Assembly (NCBI GenBank): GCA_964383675.1
Contig: CAYLHX010000018.1
Location: 1 to 29,796, forward strand
Direction of reading: 5' to 3'
DNA from: CAYLHX01 sp964383675
GTDB taxonomy: Bacteria; Patescibacteriota; Gracilibacteria; UBA1369; LOWO2-01-FULL-3
Length of the DNA stretch: 29,796 bases
Both the position numbers and the translations under genes were made by a program. A model generated the notes under the pieces. It saw nothing but the letters and a program-made list of their open reading frames with translations. It ran no database searches and was not told the origin of the DNA. Shown in pieces: positions 15,125 through 23,073 of this stretch (positions are counted from its first letter, which is position 1; each line of letters starts with the position of its first letter).

Positions 15125-15940
15125 ATGCCTGAATTACCGGAAGTGGAAACTATTGTGAACGATCTTAGAAAAGTGCTGCCGGGACTTAGGTTTCATGAAC
15201 TCATCAGCTCACATGACAACACTGTGGCGCAGGCGCTGGACAGAGCTCACGAGATTATGGATGTAGCGGTAAAAGAAGTAGCGCGCAGAGGAAAGTTTAT
15301 TGTGATATTTTTTGAGAATGAGCGAGTTATGACAATTCATTTGCGGATGAGTGGGCGGATTTTGATGCGCAATTTTGAAGAAGATGCTCTACCTTTTGAA
15401 CGCACCAGAATAATTTTTAATGGAACCACCTTGAGATTTTGTGACGTACGCAAGTTTGGCAAAGTGTGGATTTCCAAGCTGGAAGATTATGAAGCCGAAA
15501 CCGGTATCAATAGATTGGGGGTTGAACCGTTCTCCAAGGATTTTGATTTTGAAAAATTCAAGAATTTGCTGATTAAAAGAAAAGGTGCGGTTAAACGTTG
15601 GCTGCTTGACCAGGCACTAATTGCCGGCATCGGCAACATTTACGCCGACGAAGCCTGCTTCTATGCCGGCATCAAACCGGAGCGTGAAGTTTCCACTTTG
15701 AATGAAGAGGAGCTCAAAAAACTTTTTAAAAGTGTACTTAAGGCACTTAAACAAGGCATCCGTAACCGCGGCACCAGCATTTCCGATTTTCAGGACGCCT
15801 ACGGCAAAACCGGCCGCAACCAGGAACTGCTTTATGTATATGGCCGTGGCGGCGAAAAGTGCCTAAGTTGCAGCGGAATCCTGAAAAAAACTCGAGTGGC
15901 CGGAAGAGGCACAGTTTTTTGTGAAGTATGTCAGTCATAA
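15125..15940 (+). CDS. mutM: Formamidopyrimidine-DNA glycosylase (Fpg/MutM)
   Basis: A 271-aa base-excision repair enzyme that removes 8-oxoguanine and FaPy lesions and nicks the abasic site. P2 and E3 of PELPEVETIV form the catalytic N-terminus; K57 is the conserved lysine; DVRKFG supplies the Arg of the intercalation wedge. LLDQALIAGIGNIYADE is the helix-two-turn-helix, and the zinc finger is C246/C249/C266/C269 with the DNA-binding R261 in VAGRGTVFC. All key residues are present. It is in one transcript with the ferredoxin. Confidence 0.97.
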   Translation: MPELPEVETIVNDLRKVLPGLRFHELISSHDNTVAQALDRAHEIMDVAVKEVARRGKFIVIFFENERVMTIHLRMSGRILMRNFEEDALPFERTRIIFNGTTLRFCDVRKFGKVWISKLEDYEAETGINRLGVEPFSKDFDFEKFKNLLIKRKGAVKRWLLDQALIAGIGNIYADEACFYAGIKPEREVSTLNEEELKKLFKSVLKALKQGIRNRGTSISDFQDAYGKTGRNQELLYVYGRGGEKCLSCSGILKKTRVAGRGTVFCEVCQS

Positions 15941-15979
15941 TTTTGGCAAGGACTTTTTAGCTATAGAGACAAACTGCTT

Positions 15980-16882
15980 CTATGCATAAGGTTGTGCTGA
16001 AAATCTCTGATACCATAAATCATAGTAGCTGTGCTCTGTGTTTTCTAGTTGTAGCTGCCAATTTTCCGCCTCTCCACTTTCATTTTTAATAAGAGCGTTG
16101 TGCGCGAACTCATGGTGCTCTTTGCAGAGCGGAATGATGGATTTGTGGGATTTGGATTGGGCGAATCTTTCTCGGTGGTGAATTACTTGATACGGTTTCT
16201 GGCAGTTCGGATAGGCACACTTTTTGTTCGTTTTTGCGAGAGTTGCTCTCTTTAGGTGTGCCGGAATATATCGCTTGGCTGGTACTGAAAATGTTTCCCC
16301 GGGGAGAACTTTTTGTCGTTTTTTGGCTTTCTGTTGCGGTGGTGTTTTAAGTTTTTGAAAAATCGCACGCATGGTTTCGGTATTTGAAAGTTTCTCTTTC
16401 TTTTCTTTTTCAAATTCTTGTTTCAATTTCAAAAATTCAAACATCAGTTTGCCGCTCAATTCAATTTTTAGCTTTGTTTCCGCTGCCTTACAAATTGGCG
16501 CACAAGCTGTAGGTTCCTTACTTCTCACCTCCTTAACTAAAACCTGAAGGGCAGACTTACTCATATTCTCCACTCTTTCAGCCCAAATCTTTTCAGTTTC
16601 CGGAGTTGCCAAAGTCGCGACCATTGAAACTTTGTGGATGCCGTGTTTTTGTACTGCCGCTTTCAAACTTGGCTTATCTTCCAAATGCCTCTCACTCCTT
16701 AAAACTTTCTTCACCACTTCTTTACTCAAGCCTCCGAACTTCCCGGTATACTCGTAAATCGTGGCGGCATGGGTTTTGTAGATTCCGCTTGAATAGATTT
16801 CCGGAATAAGGGCCAATAATTTATATGTAAGCTTATTTCTCTCCTTACCTAATTGTACAAATTCTTTATGTAGATTCATCAT
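15980..16882 (-). CDS. HNH endonuclease-domain protein
   Basis: A protein of about 300 aa with a helical N-terminal region (about 1-190) and a C-terminal HNH nuclease domain: CAYPNC zinc knuckle, VIHHRERFAQSKSH with the catalytic His pair, and LCKEHHEFAH. The segment VLPGETFSVPAKRYIPAHL precedes it. A TTG at 16936 would give 318 aa, but a sigma70-like promoter falls between that TTG and the ATG at 16882, so I prefer the ATG. The target is unknown. It is a lone gene between convergent mutM and an intergenic region that holds a short similar segment. Confidence 0.85.
   Translation of the reverse strand: MMNLHKEFVQLGKERNKLTYKLLALIPEIYSSGIYKTHAATIYEYTGKFGGLSKEVVKKVLRSERHLEDKPSLKAAVQKHGIHKVSMVATLATPETEKIWAERVENMSKSALQVLVKEVRSKEPTACAPICKAAETKLKIELSGKLMFEFLKLKQEFEKEKKEKLSNTETMRAIFQKLKTPPQQKAKKRQKVLPGETFSVPAKRYIPAHLKRATLAKTNKKCAYPNCQKPYQVIHHRERFAQSKSHKSIIPLCKEHHEFAHNALIKNESGEAENWQLQLENTEHSYYDLWYQRFSAQPYA
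16296..16314. repeat. 19-bp direct repeat, copy 1 (inside the HNH gene)
   Basis: Identical to 17224-17242 in the intergenic region and contains the palindrome TCCCCGGGGA. An exact 19-mer pair is unlikely by chance in a window this size. Confidence 0.6.
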
Positions 16883-16907
16883 TTGCTCTTGGTTAAAATT
16901 CGTCTCA

Positions 16908-16936
16908 ATTATCTCACTCCGACCCAAGCTAGACAA
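16908..16936 (-). promoter_or_regulatory. Promoter of the HNH gene
   Basis: Minus-strand -35 TTGTCT (16931-16936) and -10 GATAAT (16908-16913), 17-nt spacer. Transcription would begin near 16901, about 19 nt before the ATG at 16882, which decides the start over the TTG at 16936. Confidence 0.45.
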
Positions 16937-17198
16937 GCCAAAAATGGCTTACAAATGCTATTTTGCAACATTTTTAAAAGTGCGATTTGAACGAGAAACG
17001 ACTCCCCAAAAAATCCCCCAACCTGGCTCCATCGCAGCCATCACATAGCGTGGAAAATGTTCGCAGCAGAAACTTTCATGAAAAAAATCGAAAAACTTTT
17101 CTAAACAAATTTTTGAAAGTTTTTTTGAAAAACACTTTTCGCGTCAAGTTGAAAATTGGGCGGGCCGGGATCCCGATTAGAGGAGGGGCGCTTACGGG

Positions 17199-17261
17199 TT
17201 ACGGTTTTTCAAACAAAAACCTCTCCCCGGGGAGAACTTTTTTCCTGGAATTAACTTCCAT
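17199..17261 (-). pseudogene. Possible remnant of an HNH gene
   Basis: On the minus strand this reads MEVNSRKKVLPGERFLFEKP and then stops. KKVLPGE-F matches KRQKVLPGETF of the HNH protein encoded next door. The two places share an identical 19-nt DNA segment (16296-16314 and 17224-17242). It may be a decayed copy or gene-conversion tract; the match is short. Confidence 0.3.
17224..17242. repeat. 19-bp direct repeat, copy 2 (intergenic)
   Basis: Exact copy of 16296-16314, within the possible HNH remnant. Confidence 0.6.
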
Positions 17262-17280
17262 TTTGGAGTAGATTTTCACC

Positions 17281-18816
17281 ATGAAACTTCGCGACAACAG
17301 ATGGGGCTTTGACCTGAACCTGGATAATCCGTTTCGGATTTTCCGTTATCTTAGGCAGATAGCCGATGAAAAGGTTGGCGAAGAGAATGTGGTTGACCTT
17401 TCTCGCGGTGACCCTGGCTACGGTTTTTCGCCTTCAGTACGCGGTCGTAAGTTCTATTCTTTTCTGCTGGAGATAGATTGTCTTCTAAATAACCCCGAAG
17501 AACACTTTGTTTCCGATAACCGTGATGATTTCCAGACACTTTGGGAGAAAATCCAAAATTTAGCGCGGAAAATTTATAATCCTCAAAAAGCCGAACAGTT
17601 GATTAAAGATTTCTACTTCTTCCTTACCAGAATTGAGAAATACGCTACCGAACAGGGATTGAACTGGGATAAACAAAAAATAGTTTTCGAGATTTTTAAG
17701 TACTCGGTAGTTTCCGGAGGAAGTTATCTGGATCCGCAGGGTGAACCTTTGGTGCGAGCGGTTATTGCGGATCACTACAACAAAAAACTGGACCTCAATA
17801 TCGACTACTCCGAGCTGATTTTGATGCAAGGAGTTTCGCATGGTATCGGAACAATATTTAAAGTTTTGTGTGACGAGAAGATCCAATTTTTAACTCCAGG
17901 CGATTCGGTTTTAATCGCTTCACCGGTGTATGCTCCCTATAACACCATTATGGAAAATCGCGGACTTAAAACTTTCTCGATTCCCGTGGACTCTGCAACG
18001 GGTAAAGTTGTCGGCAATCTGGATGATATTTTGGCGGGCGCTCCGGACAATCTCAAATTAATCTGTTTAATTGATCCGAACAATCCAACCGGATTTATGA
18101 ACGATGAGGAGTTTTTGGAAAAAATAGCCAAGTTTGCAGATGAACGAAATGCGCTTATTGTTTCGGATGAAGTTTACAGTGATTTCTTTTTTGAGAGAAA
18201 GACCAATATTCTGCAATTTGCCAGAAAGCGTTCTATTGTTATAGGCGGTAGAAGTAAGATTGAAAGAAGTACCGGGCTGCGTTTTGGTGAGTATGTAATT
18301 CCAAAGGAGGCTCAAACTTACATTGCCGAAAATATTCTTCAGGGAAAGCTGGATACCGCCAAAGATTTAATGCAGTTACTTATTTTTGCCAAGGCGCCGG
18401 GTGGCATTCGTGGTGAGTTCCAGCATGTAACTTTTGTAACCGGACCTTCCCAATACTTGGGAATTGCGCACATGATTTTCGGAGATGAAGACCGTGATGA
18501 ATATTTGAAACGCATCAGAGTTAATATGGAAAGCTTTTACGATATTCTGGGAATGAAATATAACAAAAACCTTTATTATACCTGCTTTGATCTGATGGAG
18601 ATCCCCGGAAATACCAAAGAAGGTCTTGAGCCGGAAGAACTTTTTATCGGACTTGCCCAAAAAGGCGTGGTTCTTATTCCGGCTAATCTTTTCTTTTCTG
18701 AGGAAGAGAGAAAACAGAAGGATTACAAAACCTTTGCCCGCGGCTCACTCCCTAACGTAACTTTTACCAATCTGCAAAAGGCGGCAAAGTTGATTAAGGA
18801 ATATATGACCGGTTAA
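17281..18816 (+). CDS. PLP-dependent aminotransferase, AspD-like large form
   Basis: A 511-aa fold-type I (class I/II) PLP enzyme. Key residues are N268 in DPNNPTG, D296 and Y299 in VSDEVYSDF, the Schiff-base lysine K326 in GRSKIERSTGLRFG with R334, and a C-terminal substrate-binding Arg in FARGSLPN. It is about 100 residues longer than normal aspartate aminotransferases, with an extra helical segment at about 55-140 before SYLDPQGEPLVRAVI. That layout resembles aspartate 4-decarboxylase (AspD, about 530 aa), which is also an aminotransferase. I cannot tell from sequence which activity applies. GGAG lies 12 nt before the ATG. Nitrogen metabolism would fit the following ammonium transporter gene. 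Confidence 0.85.
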   Translation: MKLRDNRWGFDLNLDNPFRIFRYLRQIADEKVGEENVVDLSRGDPGYGFSPSVRGRKFYSFLLEIDCLLNNPEEHFVSDNRDDFQTLWEKIQNLARKIYNPQKAEQLIKDFYFFLTRIEKYATEQGLNWDKQKIVFEIFKYSVVSGGSYLDPQGEPLVRAVIADHYNKKLDLNIDYSELILMQGVSHGIGTIFKVLCDEKIQFLTPGDSVLIASPVYAPYNTIMENRGLKTFSIPVDSATGKVVGNLDDILAGAPDNLKLICLIDPNNPTGFMNDEEFLEKIAKFADERNALIVSDEVYSDFFFERKTNILQFARKRSIVIGGRSKIERSTGLRFGEYVIPKEAQTYIAENILQGKLDTAKDLMQLLIFAKAPGGIRGEFQHVTFVTGPSQYLGIAHMIFGDEDRDEYLKRIRVNMESFYDILGMKYNKNLYYTCFDLMEIPGNTKEGLEPEELFIGLAQKGVVLIPANLFFSEEERKQKDYKTFARGSLPNVTFTNLQKAAKLIKEYMTG

Positions 18817-18985
18817 ATCAAGGTGTAAGTTTTTCCAACAGCTTTTAGTTTACAATTGTTTTTGCTCTTTTGTTCAGTAAGTTTTATGTTGTGCAAATAT
18901 TACCAACAATTTTTTCCGGGGGGTTGCAACTTGAGGGCAAAGTGTTTTTACTGATCATGTTTTATAAGCTTAACCATAATTTCCT
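18817..18985. other. Intergenic stretch upstream of amt
   Basis: These 169 AT-rich nt lie between the aminotransferase stop and amt. I see no hairpin-plus-T-run terminator and no recognisable riboswitch. CATAAT at 18975-18980 ends 5 nt before the amt ATG and could be a -10 box for a leaderless message, but no matching -35 is evident. Confidence 0.4.
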
Positions 18986-20212
18986 ATGGAAGAAATCATC
19001 TCAGGTCTGGATACCATATGGGTACTCGTGGCAGCTTTTCTGGTGTTTTTGATGCACGCCGGATTCGCAATGCTGGAGGCCGGTTTTACTCAGGCAAAAA
19101 ATTCAGTAAATATCATTCTGAAAAACTTCATGGGAGTTTCTACCGGAATGCTTGCTTTTTATTTTGTGGGTTTTGCCCTGATGTTTGGAATGGGCAATGC
19201 CTATTTTGGTCAGAACCTATTTATGCTCAACGGTGCCGATGAGGTTTGGGGATCAATTCCAACTTTGGCCTTCTTTTTATTCCAAGCTGTTTTTGCCGCC
19301 ACCGCAGCGACAATTGTTTCCGGTGCGGTTGCCGAGAGGACCAAATTCGGGGCTTACGTTATTTTTAGCATTATCTTAACAGCTATCACCTACCCGGTAG
19401 TGGGACATTGGATTTGGAGTGGAGAGGGTTTCTTGGCACTGAAAGGTTTTAAAGATTTTGCCGGAAGTACGGTAGTTCATTCCGTAGGTGGTTGGGCGGC
19501 TTTGGCAGGTATTATAATTATCGGTGCCAGAGATGGGCGCTTTAAAAAGGACTATGACCAAAAAAGATTCAGCGGCCACTCCATTCCGTTGGCAGCTTTG
19601 GGTGTGTTTATTCTTTGGTTTGGTTGGTTCGGTTTTAATCCCGGTTCACAGCTTGCCGCTGAGGGCAGTCAGAATGCTATTGCCATCGCGAAGGTGGCGG
19701 TGAACACTCAGTTGGCTGCCGCCGCCGGGGCAATCACCGCCACCATAGTCGGCTGGATATTTACAAAAATGGTCAAAGCCGGTTTTGCTCTGAATGGCGC
19801 TTTGGCCGGTTTGGTAGCTATAACCGCGCCTTGTGCTTTTGTTTCTCCAGGAGCTTCAATTTTAATCGGTTTGGTGGGAGGACTGGTGATGGTCTTGGTG
19901 GCCTACCTACTTGAGACTATTAAGCTTGATGACGCGGTTGGAGCAGTGCCAGTTCATCTTGGAGCCGGTATTTGGGGAACTTTAGCGGTTGGTTTGTTTG
20001 ATTTGGAAAGCGGCCTCTTCTATGGCGGCGGTGCCGATCAATTTTTGGCTCAACTTTGGGGTGTAGTTGCAGTGGGTGTTTGGGCGTTTGTAGTTTCCTG
20101 GGTGGTATTTAAACTACTGGCTTTGACGCTTGGAGTAAGAGCCAGTAAGAAGGAAGAGGAGGATGGTCTGGACATGAAACACGGGCAGGCGGCTTATCCG
20201 GATTTTAGTTAA
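18986..20212 (+). CDS. amt: Ammonium transporter, Amt family
   Basis: A 408-aa membrane protein with 11 predicted helices. The family signature DFAGSTVVHSVGGWAALAG holds the first pore histidine H165; the second is H324 in VPVHLGAGIWG. AERTKFGAYV and WFGWFGFNPGS are also diagnostic. It moves ammonium/ammonia into the cell. The C-terminal tail is cytosolic and acidic (KKEEEDG). No glnK/PII gene is adjacent, although amt is often paired with one. A CATAAT box ends 5 nt before the ATG, and a strong terminator follows the stop. Confidence 0.97.
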   Translation: MEEIISGLDTIWVLVAAFLVFLMHAGFAMLEAGFTQAKNSVNIILKNFMGVSTGMLAFYFVGFALMFGMGNAYFGQNLFMLNGADEVWGSIPTLAFFLFQAVFAATAATIVSGAVAERTKFGAYVIFSIILTAITYPVVGHWIWSGEGFLALKGFKDFAGSTVVHSVGGWAALAGIIIIGARDGRFKKDYDQKRFSGHSIPLAALGVFILWFGWFGFNPGSQLAAEGSQNAIAIAKVAVNTQLAAAAGAITATIVGWIFTKMVKAGFALNGALAGLVAITAPCAFVSPGASILIGLVGGLVMVLVAYLLETIKLDDAVGAVPVHLGAGIWGTLAVGLFDLESGLFYGGGADQFLAQLWGVVAVGVWAFVVSWVVFKLLALTLGVRASKKEEEDGLDMKHGQAAYPDFS

Positions 20213-20225
20213 CATAAAATAAAAT

Positions 20226-20271
20226 CCACTCCATTGAAAGATTAAATACTTGTAGGTGGAGTGGTTTTTTT
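20226..20271 (+). terminator. Rho-independent terminator after amt
   Basis: Inverted repeat CCACTCCA (20226-20233) and TGGAGTGG (20257-20264), a perfect 8-bp stem with a 23-nt loop, followed by seven Ts. It lies 14 nt past the amt stop. Confidence 0.8.
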
Positions 20272-20299
20272 GTAGCTTTGATAACCAAGCATTAATAAT
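20270..20299 (+). promoter_or_regulatory. Possible promoter of the P-loop kinase gene
   Basis: -35 TTGTAG (20270-20275) and -10 AATAAT (20294-20299), 18-nt spacer. The -10 box ends 7 nt before the ATG at 20307, so the transcript would be leaderless. The -35 overlaps the T-run of the amt terminator. Confidence 0.4.
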
Positions 20300-20306
20300 A
20301 AACAAT

Positions 20307-21119
20307 ATGAAACTTGATGCTTTTAATGGAGATGAAGAGCATGCAGGAGATGTTGTCACCGAGAGTAGGATTATCACTTTCCCCTTGGAAGGCTTTGCCG
20401 ATCAGGGGCGGATTATTGCTCCCGGTCTGGATCCAAGGTGCGTGAACAGTCCGGAAGCTTTGGAGGATGCTTTGGAGGACAAGATCCACCGTTGGTATCG
20501 AGGCAGTGAGGATAGTTCTTATTTTGTGGCGATAGATGGAATCTCCGGATCTGGAAAAACTCCGGTTCTTGAAGCGGCGGGCAATGTGGTAGCCAAGTTG
20601 CCCGAAGATGTAAAGACTTTTGTTTTGCCGATAGATAGATTTTTGGGTACTGAAAGAGGCAGTAAGGAACGTGCCAGCATGGCCGATAACCCGGAGTTGT
20701 TTTGGCATTTGTTCTATTCACGAGAAGACGTGTTGGATGTTCTTAAACAGGTGGACCGGGTAAATGGGAACTCAGCAACAATTAATGTCGATAAATTATA
20801 TGATCGACATAGCGGGCTTAGATTGCCGGGACAATTTGATGTACCCGCCGGAAGGAAGGTGGTGTTGGTGGAGGGCGTAAACAGTTTTGAGGCGATCGAG
20901 GCCCTGGCGCGAGGTAGCCAAAGCCCCATTTTACGAGTGATGGTGGTAACCAAACCGGAGACGGCGATGAAAAGAGCAACGCAAAGAGATATGTCTGCCG
21001 GCAGAAGAGGCTCACTGGAAGAGAGTCACGCTTTCAGACGACGCGAATATAAATGGATGGTTCCGCGGGTACTTGAAAACAACGCCTTTATGGCCGATAT
21101 TGTTTATATGAACGGTTAA
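20307..21119 (+). CDS. P-loop kinase, uridine kinase / phosphoribulokinase-like
   Basis: A 270-aa protein. The Walker A motif is at residues 78-85 (AIDGISGSGKTP), with an unusual Pro after GKT. LPIDRFLG follows at about 102-109, resembling the catalytic D-x-F segment of uridine-kinase-like enzymes, and VVLVEGVNSF supplies the Walker B-like strand. RATQRDMSAGRRG could be the lid with phosphate-binding arginines. The N-terminal about 70 residues are extra and acidic. The start at 20307 (MKLDAFNGDE) is preferred to one inside the amt terminator. The substrate is not clear: nucleoside, pantothenate-like or sugar. Its last 4 nt overlap a convergent gene. Confidence 0.75.
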   Translation: MKLDAFNGDEEHAGDVVTESRIITFPLEGFADQGRIIAPGLDPRCVNSPEALEDALEDKIHRWYRGSEDSSYFVAIDGISGSGKTPVLEAAGNVVAKLPEDVKTFVLPIDRFLGTERGSKERASMADNPELFWHLFYSREDVLDVLKQVDRVNGNSATINVDKLYDRHSGLRLPGQFDVPAGRKVVLVEGVNSFEAIEALARGSQSPILRVMVVTKPETAMKRATQRDMSAGRRGSLEESHAFRRREYKWMVPRVLENNAFMADIVYMNG

Positions 21120-22315
21120 TATGCACGTAAGTGGGTGCCGGCTTGGGCTGCTTTTTCGGCTGCTTCTTGATTTGGAGCCGGCACATAATCTTCATAAATT
21201 CCAAGGTAGACACGCATGAAGGCTTTCAAAGCAGGTTCGAGGTGGCCGACATAATCAAAAAAACCATATTGCCTGCAGAGGTTTTTTACCAATTTCAGGT
21301 CTTCCAACAGCTTTGGTGTCACAAACATTTTCATAGCTCTTGGGTCGCTGGCCCAGGCGATGTTTTCCGGCAGTTGGGAAAGTCGCGAAAGAGTCATTGA
21401 AAAAAGCGAACGGGCATAATCATGAAGTTTTTCGATGTTTTGCACTACTTCTTCCTTGTCTTCTTCGCTGAATTCCAATTTGGATCTACGATGCTCAGCT
21501 AATTTCAGAACTTTGCTCGGTTTACTCAAAGTACTTTTAGTACCTCTCTCTTCTTTTAAGCGCTGAACCGCCTCCCGGGTATCTCCAAGATCATAAAGTC
21601 TCCCCATGGCAGACGTTTCCGCCGATCCAATAGCTGGCACGGACTTTGTGGACTGCTTTTTAGAGTTTTTTGGTCTATATGAACTAATATAGGTAACAGC
21701 TGTTTCGCTGTCAATTTCCGCGAGTGAGCTAATGATCCGTCTTTTCTTTTTAAGGAAAGCTATGTCTTCTCTGCTACCAATATTATATATTTTTGCTCGG
21801 CGTTTTTCCTCCCGTTCCCCCTCCGGTTTTTCTTCGTCATCCAGAAGTCGTTGGCGAGTTTGATTATAAAAGCCTTCTACAAAAAGCAGGTCGATGAGGA
21901 TCTTTCGAGCGGCCGGATCGGGGATATCTTTCTGGAGCAACAAATTCAACTCTTTTGCGCTGTACAGGTCACCTATAGAAGCCAGCAGTTCATTTAGTTG
22001 ACTTCTGATCTTAATGATTTCAAATTTTATGCTGAAAAGTTCTACTTTGGGGATTTTGATCAGGTCTTCGTGTGCGGTGTCCACTCCGAGTTTTTCAAGA
22101 TCTCTGGCAATTGTACTATCTTTTTCTGTTTTTGCAGGTTTTTCTCCCGACAATTGCAGCCTTATCAAATTTTTGGCATCCAAAGCCACAAAGAATCTTA
22201 CAAGCTCGGGATCTACTTGATCCTTTTGTCCGGTCACCTTTTCGCTGATGGCACGAGCCAAAGCCATTCCCTCTTCATATAATGCTTCTTTGTAGGTTTG
22301 TTCGACTCTGTCCAT
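21116..22315 (-). CDS. Hypothetical helical cytosolic protein
   Basis: A 399-aa protein with no family I recognise. It appears almost wholly alpha-helical and highly charged, without a signal peptide or membrane segment. A Lys/Ser-rich low-complexity section at about 225-275 (YRPKNSKKQSTKS and onward) separates an N-terminal part (1-220) from a C-terminal helical part (about 285-385) that contains YARSLFSMTLSRLSQLPENI. It has its own promoter-like sequence upstream and converges on the P-loop kinase gene with a 4-nt overlap. The length and consistent reading frame support a real gene. Confidence 0.7.
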   Translation of the reverse strand: MDRVEQTYKEALYEEGMALARAISEKVTGQKDQVDPELVRFFVALDAKNLIRLQLSGEKPAKTEKDSTIARDLEKLGVDTAHEDLIKIPKVELFSIKFEIIKIRSQLNELLASIGDLYSAKELNLLLQKDIPDPAARKILIDLLFVEGFYNQTRQRLLDDEEKPEGEREEKRRAKIYNIGSREDIAFLKKKRRIISSLAEIDSETAVTYISSYRPKNSKKQSTKSVPAIGSAETSAMGRLYDLGDTREAVQRLKEERGTKSTLSKPSKVLKLAEHRRSKLEFSEEDKEEVVQNIEKLHDYARSLFSMTLSRLSQLPENIAWASDPRAMKMFVTPKLLEDLKLVKNLCRQYGFFDYVGHLEPALKAFMRVYLGIYEDYVPAPNQEAAEKAAQAGTHLRAY

Positions 22316-22349
22316 AAATTGAATAAGCTTAAAAAGTTTTTAAGATTTA

Positions 22350-22379
22350 ACTCTAAAACGTAAAGGGGGCCTGAGTCAA
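22350..22379 (-). promoter_or_regulatory. Promoter of the 399-aa hypothetical gene
   Basis: Minus-strand -35 TTGACT (22374-22379) and -10 TAGAGT (22350-22355), 18-nt spacer. A 17-nt perfect palindrome (22328-22344, CTTAAAAAGTTTTTAAG) lies at the predicted transcription start and could be an operator. Confidence 0.45.
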
Positions 22380-22391
22380 AATATTTTTTCT

Positions 22392-22805
22392 TTAAGTCCA
22401 GCTAACCAAAATTGCCGCCATAGCCATCACTTGTACAAACTGATAAGCGATGTTCACGAAAAAGACACTCCACTTTTTGTTATCCCACAACACGCTGCCA
22501 AGAGTGAGAGTGACCATGAAACCAAGCCATATCCAGCCGGCGGTCATGAGAGCGTCTGGCATGTTTTCGGCACCGGCGATTTGAATGAAGTGCGCCAAAA
22601 CGTAGGCGGTAAGTAGAGCGGCTAAAAAATTTAAGAAATAGGCAAGAGCCATGCCCTTCTTTTTGGCTTCCTTCATATCGGCTTCGGTAAAACCCATGCC
22701 TTTCATCCAGATATTGCCGAATAAAAGCGGCGAGTACCAAAATCCGCCCAGAATCATGGCGACAATACCGGAGACGAGGACAGCAAGTAGATTTACATCA
22801 AACAT
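22392..22805 (-). CDS. DUF1761 family membrane protein
   Basis: A 137-aa protein with four predicted membrane helices. The N-terminal signature GGFWYSPLLFGNIWMKGMGF is what I associate with DUF1761, a widespread family of unknown function. It begins 15 nt after the Cys-rich gene on the same strand, so the two are probably co-transcribed. Confidence 0.82.
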   Translation of the reverse strand: MFDVNLLAVLVSGIVAMILGGFWYSPLLFGNIWMKGMGFTEADMKEAKKKGMALAYFLNFLAALLTAYVLAHFIQIAGAENMPDALMTAGWIWLGFMVTLTLGSVLWDNKKWSVFFVNIAYQFVQVMAMAAILVSWT

Positions 22806-22820
22806 AGGAAGTGGGTTAAT

Positions 22821-23012
22821 TTATAAAGGTTTACACATTTCACACCAGTGGGGTGCGTGATCTTGCATTTCTGTGGCCGCGCAAGCCTCGCACTGCTGAT
22901 AGCCTTTTAAAGGCTGGTCGTGCATAGTACAGGCCACCGCTTGGCAGCTTTTCTCTTCATGAGTTGTCCCTCCGCAACTGCCCGTACAGTGGTAAACTAT
23001 TTTTGATTCCAT
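22821..23012 (-). CDS. Small Cys-rich protein, probable zinc-binding
   Basis: A 63-aa protein with eight cysteines in four pairs: C9-x3-C13 (YHCTGSC), C23-x4-C28, C41-x2-C44 and C57-x2-C60, plus five histidines. This spacing fits two small zinc ribbons. I recall similar CTGSCGG-type small proteins in other bacteria but know no function. The frame is open further upstream (ATG at 23039), but a promoter whose -10 covers that ATG makes 23012 the likely start. Confidence 0.7.
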   Translation of the reverse strand: MESKIVYHCTGSCGGTTHEEKSCQAVACTMHDQPLKGYQQCEACAATEMQDHAPHWCEMCKPL

Positions 23013-23037
23013 TAGAAAATGGTTAATATAATTTAAC

Positions 23038-23065
23038 ATTATAGGTCTCTCCGTTTTAAAAGCAA
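23038..23065 (-). promoter_or_regulatory. Promoter of the Cys-rich/DUF1761 pair
   Basis: Minus-strand -35 TTGCTT (23060-23065) and perfect -10 TATAAT (23038-23043), 16-nt spacer. Transcription would start near 23031, about 19 nt before the ATG at 23012. It separates this pair from the accessory operon upstream. Confidence 0.55.
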
Positions 23066-23073
23066 ATTTTCTC

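Larger units (their letters stand above)
16937..17280. other. Intergenic region with no convincing intact gene
   Basis: These 344 nt separate the divergent HNH and aminotransferase genes. A 94-codon plus-strand ORF (16987-17271) exists, but its composition is low in hydrophobic residues and it resembles nothing I know. The stretch contains A/T runs around 17090-17140 and, near 17199-17261, a short piece similar to HNH coding sequence. GGAG at 17265-17268 is a possible Shine-Dalgarno for the aminotransferase. Confidence 0.5.

Noticed and set aside
16987..17271. 94-codon plus-strand ORF between the HNH and aminotransferase genes
   Set aside because: No recognisable domain, basic and low-complexity composition, and part of it is antisense to the HNH-like segment; probably a chance ORF.
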